From Diphasiastrum complanatum (Eukaryota; Streptophyta; Lycopodiopsida; Lycopodiales; Lycopodiaceae): a DNA stretch of 64,000 nt. Shown here one piece after another: positions 1-9,415 of the stretch. The stretch's first letter is position 1; every line of letters starts with the position of its first letter. The notes beneath the pieces are model-generated. The model ran no database searches and was not told where the DNA came from. It saw only the letters and a list, made by a program, of their open reading frames with translations. The translations under genes and the position numbers were made by a program. The stretch is taken from contig CM055095.1 of NCBI GenBank assembly GCA_029204225.1, forward strand, positions 35,921,078-35,985,077, read 5' to 3'.

Positions 1-880
1 TGGCTGTAGACAATTGGCCCACTTCTAGTGGCAATGGCTGTTTACCCGGCGCTTTTCCATTATGAGATTAACATGGGCCTCGCCCTTCATGCTTACACCA
101 CCTGGGACGAGGACAAGGCTCGTTTCCACTTCCTGTACCAAGGTACCACGTACAAGGTCAGGATTAACGCCGACTCGATGGTCATCGTTGGTATAATGTC
201 CGGTGATCGTCAACTCATCTCCCATCGCCATGCCAAAGTTCTGATCAAACCATTCGTCACCCAAATCACACCAAAAATTTCCATCCAGACTAACAATGGT
301 TACCTGATAGAAGCTATCACGGAACCCGTCATTCAGGCGGCTACGCATCTGTTGAATAACTTTCTGGTTATTTCAACATTTCGCAAGGACAGAATCCAGT
401 CTACGCTGCTGAGTCAAATAGTGGAATCCTTTCTGAAATTCCCTGGCCCCTCAGTTGTGCCATACGACTGGCATAGCTTCCTTATTCGTGAACTAGCCAA
501 GTCCATCAAACCCAACAATCGTGAGCGTATCGCAGCGGGCCCCCTGTTGTGTAACTTTGTCTGCGCACTTCTTGAGACGAAAGTGTGCAGTTTCCAATGC
601 ACATTCTTTTTGTCCACCCAAGTGCCACACACTAACCTTTATCTGCCATCCCAAGCATCCACATCCTCCCAACCTGTAGCTATTAGCACAACGGCCAACA
701 AATGAATGCCTGGCGCTGCCTCTACATCCTCATCTCCACTTGCTAGTCGAAGACGCGCCTCCACGACCACACTAACCACTCCATCAACCATCACCACTTC
801 TTCTTCCGTGCAACCCCCCATTCCGATCTCTGTTGTCGCTACCTCTCTTCCTGTTTCATCCACAACTATCATTAGAGGAG
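1..880 (+). pseudogene. Ty3-A extra 3' ORF, N-terminal part (fragment)
   Basis: This is an open frame from 28 to 705, with more coding sense upstream to the window edge, then a TGA followed at once by an in-frame ATG and a Ser/Thr-rich stretch to about 880. It is closely similar in DNA and protein to 16640-17520, the ORF downstream of integrase in the Ty3-A element, for example around residues INMGLALHAY and NADSMVIVGIMSGDRQ. It is therefore the 3' ORF of an upstream Ty3-A copy cut by the window edge. The product is probably the structural or accessory protein found in env-like position in Athila-type elements; its function is unknown. Similarity stops near 880, where another sequence begins. 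The frame before the TGA is intact in this copy, although the 16.6-kb copy has stops. Confidence 0.75.
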
Positions 881-1133
881 TTACAAACATCACAAGGGCT
901 ATCACGAAGGACAAAAAAAAACGCCGGATTTTAAAACTCCGATGGACTTTCAAGTTCAGTTTAGCTTAACCTTACTAGTAATGTGTAGTTAACATGAACG
1001 ATTATAACGCATGCAACTGTAACTTCAAGAACCTATGACGCTCATTAACTAGCTTTTTCAAATTTGAAAATGAGATTGTGTCCCTCATTGTAACTAGCGA
1101 GAGAATAAACATAGAATCTCAGGTACACCATGG

Positions 1134-3688
1134 ATGAAGAATAGTGTCTATTTTCTTTTTGGTTTGTCAGCTGATGTTTGCAAAGATGTCTCAGTTTCAT
1201 CTACACATTGTTCTCCTGCCGAGAATGCTCTGATAGCTAAAAGAGGAGTAGTGAAAGAATCCACAGTTTTTCCACTTGATATAATCGCTCACAGAATCAA
1301 CCAAAGAAAGGATTACGATTTGTGGATTGACGGAAGTTTGTATCCATTGGATCCGAGCTCGATGCAAGCTCCACAATTCCAATCCCTCAGGTTATTGTGA
1401 AAGATTGACGACTTATGGTGTTGCAAACTCTGTTCAGAAAATACAGAGTTTAGAATGTATGTTAAATGGTTTGCTTGCTGACTATAGAGAAAAAGAGACC
1501 GCATTATCACAAACAAAAAAAGATAATGCACATTTACATAATATTATATTAAATTTGAATGCAAGTAATGATCAATTCCGGCAAGTTGTTCAGACATTAT
1601 GTATATCAAATGATCAGTTAAAAGAAAAAACTTGCATACTAGATAAGAAATTAAAAAGAAACAAGTGAAAAAGAATTCTGAAGGACATTGATGAGCTTTC
1701 ATTAAATGGAGGCCAACAGAGAAAAAAGATTCAAGCATTCAAGTAAGGATTTAATTTGAATCAGTTTTATTTTAGTTTTGTGAAGTAGCATGACATTTAT
1801 TATGTGTCCTATTTTGGTTTCTTGATCTTCATAATCATTTGCAGATCAGCATTGGTTGCAAATCAGCATATGAAGGACAATGACCTGATCGGAAAATCAC
1901 TGAGTTTGGTATTGACAACCAAGTCCACAAAGCCTTTATTGGACAATAATCGATATTCTCGAATTAAGTCCAAGGTCACTGAGGCTTTGATGAACGAGGT
2001 TGGTAAGGTAATCGACCAAACTTTAATTCAGGGAGCATGTGATTTCTCAGGTATTAGCAGGGAGGCATATGCAAGTATATTTAAGATTATTAAAGAGACT
2101 TTTAGACAATTGCACGTAAGAAAATTTCCCATTCATCGCCCTTTTCAGATAATATTGGAGAGAGGTGTATTGAATAAGGACAAAACATCATTGAAATCTC
2201 TTTTCACATCAATGAGATTTACAATTCAAAGTCTGGCAATTTGTCATATAATTCTACCAACAACTTATTTGTGGATTTGAATCATTTATTGAGATTTATA
2301 GTGAAATTCTATAATATTACAAGTGTTAGTATGAGCAAGCTTATTCTAGTGGTCAAGCTAGATGAATCGGAAGTTATAAAAGGACAAAAGTTGGAAGAGT
2401 AAGTATTACTCTCATGAAGTTTTTAGGTGAAAAACGGCTGTTATTCATGTGCAATTTCTTTTAGTAATTGTTTTGAATATATAAAAACTTGTGATTCCAT
2501 ATGTTGAACATGTTATTAAGGAGGATCACGATGTTCTTTCTTGGATTTTTAGCAGAACAAGTTATCCAGATATCATAAAGGATCATATGAATGGCAAAGT
2601 ACTTAGTGTTCCTGAAAGAGGTGAATTTTTTGTGGAATGGCATTTAGTTGGAGACTTGAAGTCATTGAAATGTATGTTCAATGTATCTCATGGAGCAAAT
2701 TCAAAACAACCATGTCTATATTATATGAAATTATCAAATGACATTTCAAGGAACATAAGAGTTTCAAGAGATATTGAAGATCCCAGCTGGAAACTAGTAC
2801 TACCAATTCCTTTACAAAATGTGCATATTTGCACACTTCATGGAGAGGTAAGGATCATAGAAAAATTAATATATCTTCATATCTTGTTTGCATGGAATAC
2901 TAAGCTAGAATCAGCATCAAAACAAGCAATCGCTCGATTAGAGGAAGTGTTGTCAAAAGCAAACCTTCATAAAGGCCATGTTAAAATACAAAAAGATGAA
3001 AAGCTTTTGAGAAAAACAGGAAATGTACCCAGTAAACCTAGCATAGGAGGAGTCAAAGCTCATCGATTTTTATCAAATCATTCTAAAGAGTCATCTAAAA
3101 TTCAATACTCGGTTTGGAAAGATATTATTTCTGCAACAGAAGACTTTGAAGATAAATGAACAACAAGGGTAAAGAAGGTTGAAGTTTGGAAAAAGCTCGA
3201 TAATATGGTTGAAGTGCTTAGAAAAGACACAATTTCATATGCAGATGCACTCCTATTGGAGAAAACAGCAATAGAGTTTGTAGATGCAGTTCGTGTGGCT
3301 TGGGGCTCAGATCACATCATCCACTACATGGTAAGATACATTTGAACAGTGTCTTACAATTTTATAATTCTAGTATGACTTGCTTGATAGATTCTAACCA
3401 ATGCATAAATCTTTGATATTGCAGCACATTTTAAGGCATCATGCATCATTTTTTGCAAAAAAGTATGGCAGTTTGAGTATATGGTCCTCAAAAGGAATGG
3501 AGAAATCACATTGGCAGGCAAGAGCAGCATTTCATCGAAATACACAACATGGTGGAACATCCTCAAAAAATAGTTACATCATTCAGCTATTCCAATGGTT
3601 TTATAGACGAGCTCAAGTTCGATACACAACAAGATCAACTGAATATCAAAGATTCAAAAAAGCATGTAAATTTGTAAGCCAAAATTAG
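1134..3688 (+). pseudogene. Multi-exon transposase-like gene of unidentified family
   Basis: Coding blocks lie at about 1134-1742, 1844-2402, 2491-3330 and 3424-3688. They are separated by short AT-rich introns with GT-AG edges, for example donor GTAAG at about 1742, acceptor TTTGCAG ending at 1843, donor after HIIHYM at about 3330 and acceptor TATTGCAG at about 3424. The first block has a coiled-coil-like stretch (about 1440-1740). The third has EWHLVGDLKSLKCM and a Cys pair, and VHICTLHGEVR. The last has KYGSLSIWSSKGMEKSHW and NTQHGG. This layout (a Cys-rich core, a conserved HICTLH-like block, and a C-terminal YGS...GMEK block) recalls large DDE-type transposases of uncharacterised plant and invertebrate repeats, but I cannot place it in a named superfamily. 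Frameshifts near 1385 and 2225 and stops near 1665 and 3157 make it non-functional. The start is uncertain. Confidence 0.5.
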
Positions 3689-3769
3689 ATTGATGACATT
3701 CAATAAAGATCAAACGCGGGTAATAAAAAATTCTCAAATTTCACATACATTAAATGGAAAAGAGTACAA

Positions 3770-5094
3770 TCATTTTTTTTCATTGTCTCTAAGGACAGTT
3801 TTTGTTGTGTGGTCATGAAGGAACTTTTTCCTATCATACGGATCCAAAAATCGAGTGGATCGCCTTTTGCTCAGATCTATATATCCTGATAGAATTGCCA
3901 GAGCAGATGATCTCATAGGAACATTTTCTGGCATGTAATTGAACACTTTAAGAGCAACATCTCTTTTGACAAAAATGATTCTATATGTATTTTTTGGATA
4001 TTTATGCCCTTGGGCAAAATAAGATAGGGCCTTGATGGCCATGATTAAGGTTCCCGCATTCACAAAAAACCTTTCATGAAGAATACAAATTTTGCTATTT
4101 ACAAAATGTTTCAGATAATGAGCCAATGAGGCATCCTTCTGTCTCTCGTCTTGTCTTCTCTCAATCCTCCATACCTGCTAGCAAAGGCATCAACTTCAAC
4201 GATTTCCCACAACACATAATCAAGTGTTAGTCAAACTAACAGATCAATCATCAGTTACACGTAAAATACTAAATGATTTTTGTGAGAAGGTGTACTTACC
4301 AGATCCTCCTCGTCAGCTTGGATCACACCAGCAGCTTCTAAATTGTGACCAGCAATAATGGTCGATTGCTGGTTAGCTAGAATAGTATATATGGGAGGTG
4401 GCAGATAGCTTTTCTAAAATGCCAAAAACTCCTCCTCACTCGGCATATTAGCCTCATATGCTCTGTTCTCAGATAGCATCCTTTGAAGGGCATCTGTGCC
4501 ACTTGCCCATTCTTCCTGGTCCTCATAGTCGATGCCATGTATGAGGTCGTCATCATCAAAGTCAATAAAATCACTAAATTCAGAAATCATCCTTGACAAA
4601 AAAGATAATATCTCATCTTCTCTGAGATCCATTACGTCTCAGATGTCGTTAATGGACAAGAATGCAATATCGTCCATATGATACACAGGGAGGTCCATCA
4701 GGGTTCTACTCTGGTCAATCTGGCTCACGATAGATAAGGGAGAGATAGACAAAGAACGAGCCTTGGCAAGATCACATTGCTGTGCTTGCCTGGCCTCCTC
4801 TGCATCTTCTAAAGCCTCATCAATAATGGAAACCATAGCCACACGAGTAGTAGGGACATACAAACCAATCATAGACAACCCATAAGATTCTGCCTCGTCA
4901 GAGATAAGAGCAGATAAGAAAAACACAAAGGCCATACCCTCCTGAACGAAGCGACATAGTCGATTGTGTTCCTCACAGGGTATGACAGTTTTAAACAGAT
5001 CGATAAGTTTGGTAAACTCACGATCATGGCTTTGCTAGACACTAGGCTGAGCATGAGTCAAATCTGTGAAATGCACAAATCTCAGGCCGTCCAT
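3770..5094 (-). pseudogene. Acidic protein gene, convergent with the transposase-like gene
   Basis: Read on the minus strand from the ATG at 5094 there is a coding stretch to about 4300, ending EEDL followed by donor GTAAGT, an intron, acceptor GCTAGCAG near 4178, then a second exon (VWRIERRQDERQ ...) ending at the stop at 3770-3772. Nothing in it matches a family I know. It has a hydrophobic patch MAFVFFLSALI, a highly acidic run SDFIDFDDDDLIHGIDYEDQ, and a basic second exon (LSKRRSTRFLDPYDRKKFL). Three in-frame stops (about 5034, 4640 and 4415) break it. Its 3' end lies only about 80 bp from the 3' end of the plus-strand transposase-like gene, so the two look like convergent genes of one transposon. 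The upstream end touches the LTR inserted at 5098, so more N-terminal sequence may be lost. Confidence 0.45.
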
Positions 5095-5097
5095 TAG

Positions 5098-5916
5098 TGT
5101 TGGGGGTATTCCCAACAAAGTGTAAATAAATAAAATCATTCAATAAAATGTGTTGCGAGGGCATGACATCATGTGCGCGTAAGCCCATGGCCCAATGAGC
5201 ACGCAAGTAAAGTTGTAAATAAAATAAACTTGACTTGGGCCTTGGAATTAAAATAAAACTAGAGGCCCAAAGTCATTTTTAAACTTAGAGATTATTTTTT
5301 AGAGTTGGGTCCAAATTGGGACTCACATGAATCTTGTGATTACCAATGTACTTTTTGTGGACCCTTGGATCAAGTTGGGTCCAAGATGAATGGATAGGAT
5401 CATTGTGAATATTAGCCAATAGGATTGAGGGGCAAGGGCCTTCCCCATTTAATAAAAAGACACCATTTGTACACTATTTGCATGCTTAATGAGAAGGAGG
5501 AAACTCTACCAATTTTGGAAGAGAAGCATCTTCATTTGCAATTCAATGCCTGCTATTGCTCTTGTTGTTTTCTATTGCTTTCAAGTTCATGCTTTTTGGT
5601 TTCAGTAGTTTATGTTTCTCCTTTAGCATATACAATGTGCATTTGAGCTAACCTCCACCCTCCCTCTATCTCTCTCTTCTATCTTCTTTTCCCTCAATCT
5701 TTTCTAATCATCCCCTTTCTTTCACCTACAATCATGATGAATGTTAGTGTAGAGGAGTAGAGTTAAGGGAGAGTAGTGTTAGTGGTGAGTAGAGTTAAGG
5801 GAGAAAGTAGAAAACTAACTAAAAATAACATCTATGCATAGTTAGGTACCTATCCAATGATCTAACTCTTGTTGACAGGCGGGAGGGCTATACTACCTAA
5901 GATCTTTGACCCTACA
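5098..5916 (+). repeat. Ty3-A LTR, copy 1
   Basis: This LTR starts with TGTTGGGGG and a short palindrome (TGTTGGGGGTATTCCCAACA) and ends CTACA just before the primer site. It is 819 bp, against 820 bp for the copy at 7298-8117, and is closely similar along its whole length. The TATA motif present in copies 2 and 3 is altered here (TAATAAAAAG near 5450). A small ORF of about 73 codons in the U3/R part (5425-5646) has a relative in copy 2 but no recognisable product. The insertion cuts the minus-strand acidic-protein gene. Confidence 0.9.
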
Positions 5917-5917
5917 G

Positions 5918-5935
5918 TGGCGCTGTTGCCGGGAA
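5918..5935 (+). promoter_or_regulatory. Primer binding site, tRNA-Asp type
   Basis: TGGCGCTGTTGCCGGGAA lies one base after the LTR end. It matches, with slight decay, the TGGCGCCGTTGCCGGGGA primer site complementary to the 3' end of plant tRNA-Asp that is typical of Athila-like Ty3 elements. It fixes the LTR boundary and the family type. Confidence 0.85.
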
Positions 5936-7222
5936 TAGGTTTTCACTAACTAGTTTAGCTGCATTTTAGTTATTTTCTTGCTTTTTAGAGTAGTTTTAGG
6001 TAGATTTTTGGGTGTTTAGAGTTAGTTTTCTGTATTTTTGTCTTTGGATTGTTCACAGCTAGCAGAGGAGGTGTGAGAGGGTAGAGGAGGCCCTGAACAG
6101 CCTCTAAGGGCTTGAAACCCAAACCAACCAGCCAAAAAATCCAAAAAATACACCAATTTGTATTTTGGTGGGAGAAAGAGCCTAAAATCTCATCAGATTT
6201 TTATATCTCCAGAATCAGTGAGAACTAACCCTTGCATGACTAGCAACAGCTCCAGGGTATTGTCCCAGATCTGCATAGAAGCCTGCGAGAATTAGTTCCA
6301 AGCAGATTGTAAAAACCAGAGAAAAATCATAAAAAATTCAAAAAACCTTTGAAAAAAATCCAAAAACTTCAAATCTTCATAAGAACTCTCGCAGAGCTCT
6401 CTGAAGTTCCATCTCAGTGAGACAGGGACACAGAGAAGCTTGGGAGAGTTAGTTTGATGTCTAAGTGCTTGTGCGAGAGTTCACAGTGAAAAAAAGACGG
6501 AAAAGTACCAATGAACCTCGCAGACAGCAAAATTTTCACTTCCAGTGGTCAAGAACTCTCGCAAAGGATTCTGAAGTTTCATCTCAATGAGACCAGGACA
6601 CAGAAGAGCTTGCGAGATTTAGTTTGATTCCAGTGAGCAAAAAATTGGATTTAAGTGCAAAAAAATCACTACAAAGTGAAGATCCAGCAAATCCTTCCAG
6701 TAAGAATTCTCGCAGACCCTCTCAATCGATCCAGAATGTCAATTTACATCAGTGATGAAGCCTACGAGAGTTAGTGTGAAGATCTGGTGAAGATCAAGCC
6801 AAAAAAGTGTTTGGAACACTTGCAGACAGTGAAATTTTCACTTCTTGCAAGAGTTAACTCTCGCAGAGATTTCTATAATGAGATCTGACCTAGATCCAGC
6901 TACTGTGAGCCTTGAGAGAATTACTTCCCAAATATCTGAAAGATATCAGGTTTCTTACCTACAAAAATAGCTAAAGAACTCTCGCATAGCCAACCTCGCA
7001 CAAGAGAACCCTTGCAGACTATATCAGTGGAAAGCTGCATCAGATCCAGCTATTGTCAAAATCTCAAATCAATCAGTGCAAGGAGTAAAAAATTATCAAG
7101 AAAAAACCACTGTAAAGGGCCTAAAATTCACTTCCGACCGATCAGATTGATCAGATCCTTAAAGATCCAGACAGCATCCAACTGTATAAGCAAGATCTAG
7201 TCACTTTGGAACCCGCCATCGA
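5936..7222 (+). repeat. Ty3-A leader copy 1 with inverted-repeat modules
   Basis: This is non-coding 5' leader between the primer site and gag. It is collinear with 8137-9415. It is filled with the complementary decamers AACTCTCGCA and TGCGAGAGTT and close variants. Pairs of complementary arms span exactly 67 nt at 6384-6450 and 6554-6620, and 68 nt at 6705-6772. The two 67-nt modules share a loop core CTGAAGTTYCATCTCARTGA. A near-perfect 20-bp palindrome lies at 6846-6865. Confidence 0.8.
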
Positions 7223-7297
7223 ATGAATCTGAGATCGGGACGATCAATAGCACGACGGATAGCAAATCAAGCACCACACCTTCCCAGATTAGCAGCT
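7223..7297 (+). pseudogene. Ty3-A gag N-terminus, interrupted after 25 codons
   Basis: The ATG at 7223 opens MNLRSGRSIARRIA, the basic start typical of Athila/Tat gag proteins. The frame is open and aligns with the second copy at 9416, which has TGA in place of a codon for Arg. After codon 25 (LPRLAA) the sequence switches directly to the LTR at 7298. So this copy retains only the gag start. Confidence 0.75.
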
Positions 7298-8117
7298 TGT
7301 TGGGGGTATTCCCAACAAAGTGTAAATAAATAAAATCCTCCAATAAAATGTGTTGCGAGGGCATGGCATCCTGCATGTATAAGCCCATGGCCCAATGAGC
7401 ACGCAATTGAAGTTGTAAATAAAATAAACTTGACTCGGGCCTTGTAATTAAAATAAAACTAGAGGCCCAATGTCATTTTTAAACTTAGAGATCACTTTTT
7501 AGAGTTGGGTCCAAATTGGGACTCACATGAATCTTGTGATTTCTAATGTACTTTTTGTGGACACTTGTATAAAGTTGGGTCGAAGATGAATGGTTAGGAT
7601 CATTGTGAATATTAGCCAATAAGATTGAGGGGCAAGGGCCTTCCCCATTTTATAAAAAGACACGATTTGTACACTATTTCCATGCTTAATGAGAAGGAGA
7701 AAACTCTACCATTTTTGGAAGAGAAACATTCTCATTTGCTATTCACTACTTGCTATTGCTCTTGTTTGTGTTTTCTATTGCTTTCTATTTCCATGTTTAT
7801 TGTTTGCCATAGTGAATGTTTTTCCATTAGCAAGCATAAGGAGCATTTCAGCTAATCTCCACCCTCACTCTCTTTCTCTCTCTTTCTCTTCTCTTCTCAA
7901 TCTCTTCTTCTCCATTCCTTCCCTTAAACCAAACTATGATGAATGTTAGTGTAGAGGAGTAGAGTTAAAGAGGAGTAGTATAGTGGTGAGTAGAGTTAAG
8001 GGAGAAAGTAGGAAATTAACTAAAAGTAGCATCTATGCATAGTTAGGCACCTATTCAGTGATCTAACCTTTGTTGACAGGCGGAAGGGCTATACTACGAG
8101 AGATCTTAGACCCCACA
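7298..8117 (+). repeat. Ty3-A LTR, copy 2 (5' LTR of the long element)
   Basis: This is an 820-bp LTR with TGTTGGGGG at the left and CCCCACA at the right, followed by a tRNA-Asp type primer site. A TATA box TTATAAAAAGA is at 7650-7660, after a GGGGCAAGGGCCTTCCCCA element. It is inserted in, or duplicated next to, the gag start of a sister copy. It heads the long Ty3-A element. Confidence 0.9.
7650..7660 (+). promoter_or_regulatory. TATA box of Ty3-A LTR
   Basis: TTATAAAAAGA lies in the middle of the LTR. The same element occurs at 53892-53902 in the third LTR and is degraded at about 5449-5459 in the first. Its position marks the likely U3/R border some 25-35 bp downstream. Confidence 0.6.
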
Positions 8118-8118
8118 G

Positions 8119-8136
8119 TGGTGCCGTTGCTGGGGA
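8119..8136 (+). promoter_or_regulatory. Primer binding site, tRNA-Asp type
   Basis: TGGTGCCGTTGCTGGGGA lies one base after the LTR end. It is a two-mismatch version of the canonical tRNA-Asp site and is followed by the conserved TAGGTTC. Mutation suggests age. Confidence 0.85.
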
Positions 8137-9415
8137 TAGGTTCCCACTAACTGGTTTAGTTGCATTTTAGCTATTTTCTTGTTTTTTAGAGTAGTTTAGG
8201 TAGATTTTTGGGAGTTTAGAGTTAGTTTTCTATATTTTTTTGTGTTTGGACTGTTCAAAACTAGCGGAGGAGGTGTGAGCGGGTAGAGGAGGCCCTGGAC
8301 AACCTCTAAGGGCTTGAAAACCAAACCAATCATCCAAAAAACTCAAAAAAACACACCAATCTGCATTTTGGAGGGAAAAAGAGCCGAAAAAAACTCATCA
8401 AATTTTTATATCTCCAGAATCAGTGGGAATTAACCCTTGCATGACTGGCAGCAGCTCCAGGGTACTGTCCCAGACCTGCATAGAAGCCTGCGAGAGTTAG
8501 TTCCAAGCATATTGTAAAAATCAGAGAAAAATCAGAAAAAAAATTCAAAAAACCCTTGAAAAAATCCAAAAAAATTCAAATTTTCATAAGAACTCCCGTA
8601 GAGCCCTCTGAAGTTCCATCTCAGTGAGACCAGGACACAGAGAAGCTTGCAAAAGTTAGTTTGATGTCTAAGTGCCTCTGCGAGAGTTTTCAGTGAAAAA
8701 AAGTAAGAAAGTACCAGTGAACCCTCGTAGATAGTGAAATTTTCAGTTCCAGCGGTCAAGAATTCTGGTAGAGGATTCTGAAGTTTCATCTCAGTGGAAC
8801 CATAACACATAAGAGCTTGCGAGAGTTAGTTTGATTCCAGTGAGCAGAAAATTGGATTTACGTGCTAAAAAATCACTAAAAAGTGAAGATCTAGCAAATC
8901 CTTCCAATAAGAACTCTCGCAGACCCTCTCAATCGATTCAGAATATCAATTTATATCAGTGATGAAGCTTGCGAGAGTTAGTATGAAGATCTGGTGAAGA
9001 TCAAGCACAAAAGATGATTTTGAACCCTCGCAGACAGTGATATTTTCACTTCTTGCGAGAGTTAACTCTCGCAGAGAATTCTATAGTGAGATCTGACCCA
9101 GATCCAGCTACGTTGAAGCTTGCGAGAGTTACTTTTTCAGAGATCTGAAAGATATCAAATTTTTTACCTACAAAAACAGCTAAAAAACCCTCGCACAAGA
9201 TAACCCTCGCAGACCAGATCAGTGGAAAGATTTGTATCAGATCCAACTATTGTCAAAATCTCAGGTCAATCAGTACAAGGAGTAAAAAGTTATCAAGGAA
9301 AAACCATTGTAAAAGGGCTAAAATTCATTCCGGCCTATCAGATCGATCAGATTGAAGATCCAGACTACATCCTACTGTATAAGCAAGATCCAATCACTTT
9401 GGAACCCAACATTGG
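8137..9415 (+). repeat. Ty3-A leader copy 2 with inverted-repeat modules
   Basis: This is non-coding leader. Modules bounded by complementary decamers lie at 8591-8657 (67 nt), 8761-8827 (67 nt), 8912-8979 (68 nt) and 9064-9130 (67 nt). A perfect 20-bp palindrome TGCGAGAGTTAACTCTCGCA occupies 9054-9073, where two modules meet. There are no ORFs of interest. See the findings for the conservation of module length. Confidence 0.8.

Noticed and set aside
5425-5646. Small ORF in the Ty3-A LTR with a relative at 7625-7855
   Set aside because: It overlaps the LTR promoter/R region and differs by frameshift between copies, so it is probably chance.
5918-5935. tRNA-like 3' end sequences
   Set aside because: These are primer binding sites next to LTRs. 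No full tRNA cloverleaf was seen here or at the copia primer sites.
6200-7000. Regularly spaced short repeats resembling a CRISPR array
   Set aside because: The units are inverted arms with conserved loops in a plant retrotransposon leader, with no direct-repeat/unique-spacer pattern and no cas genes.
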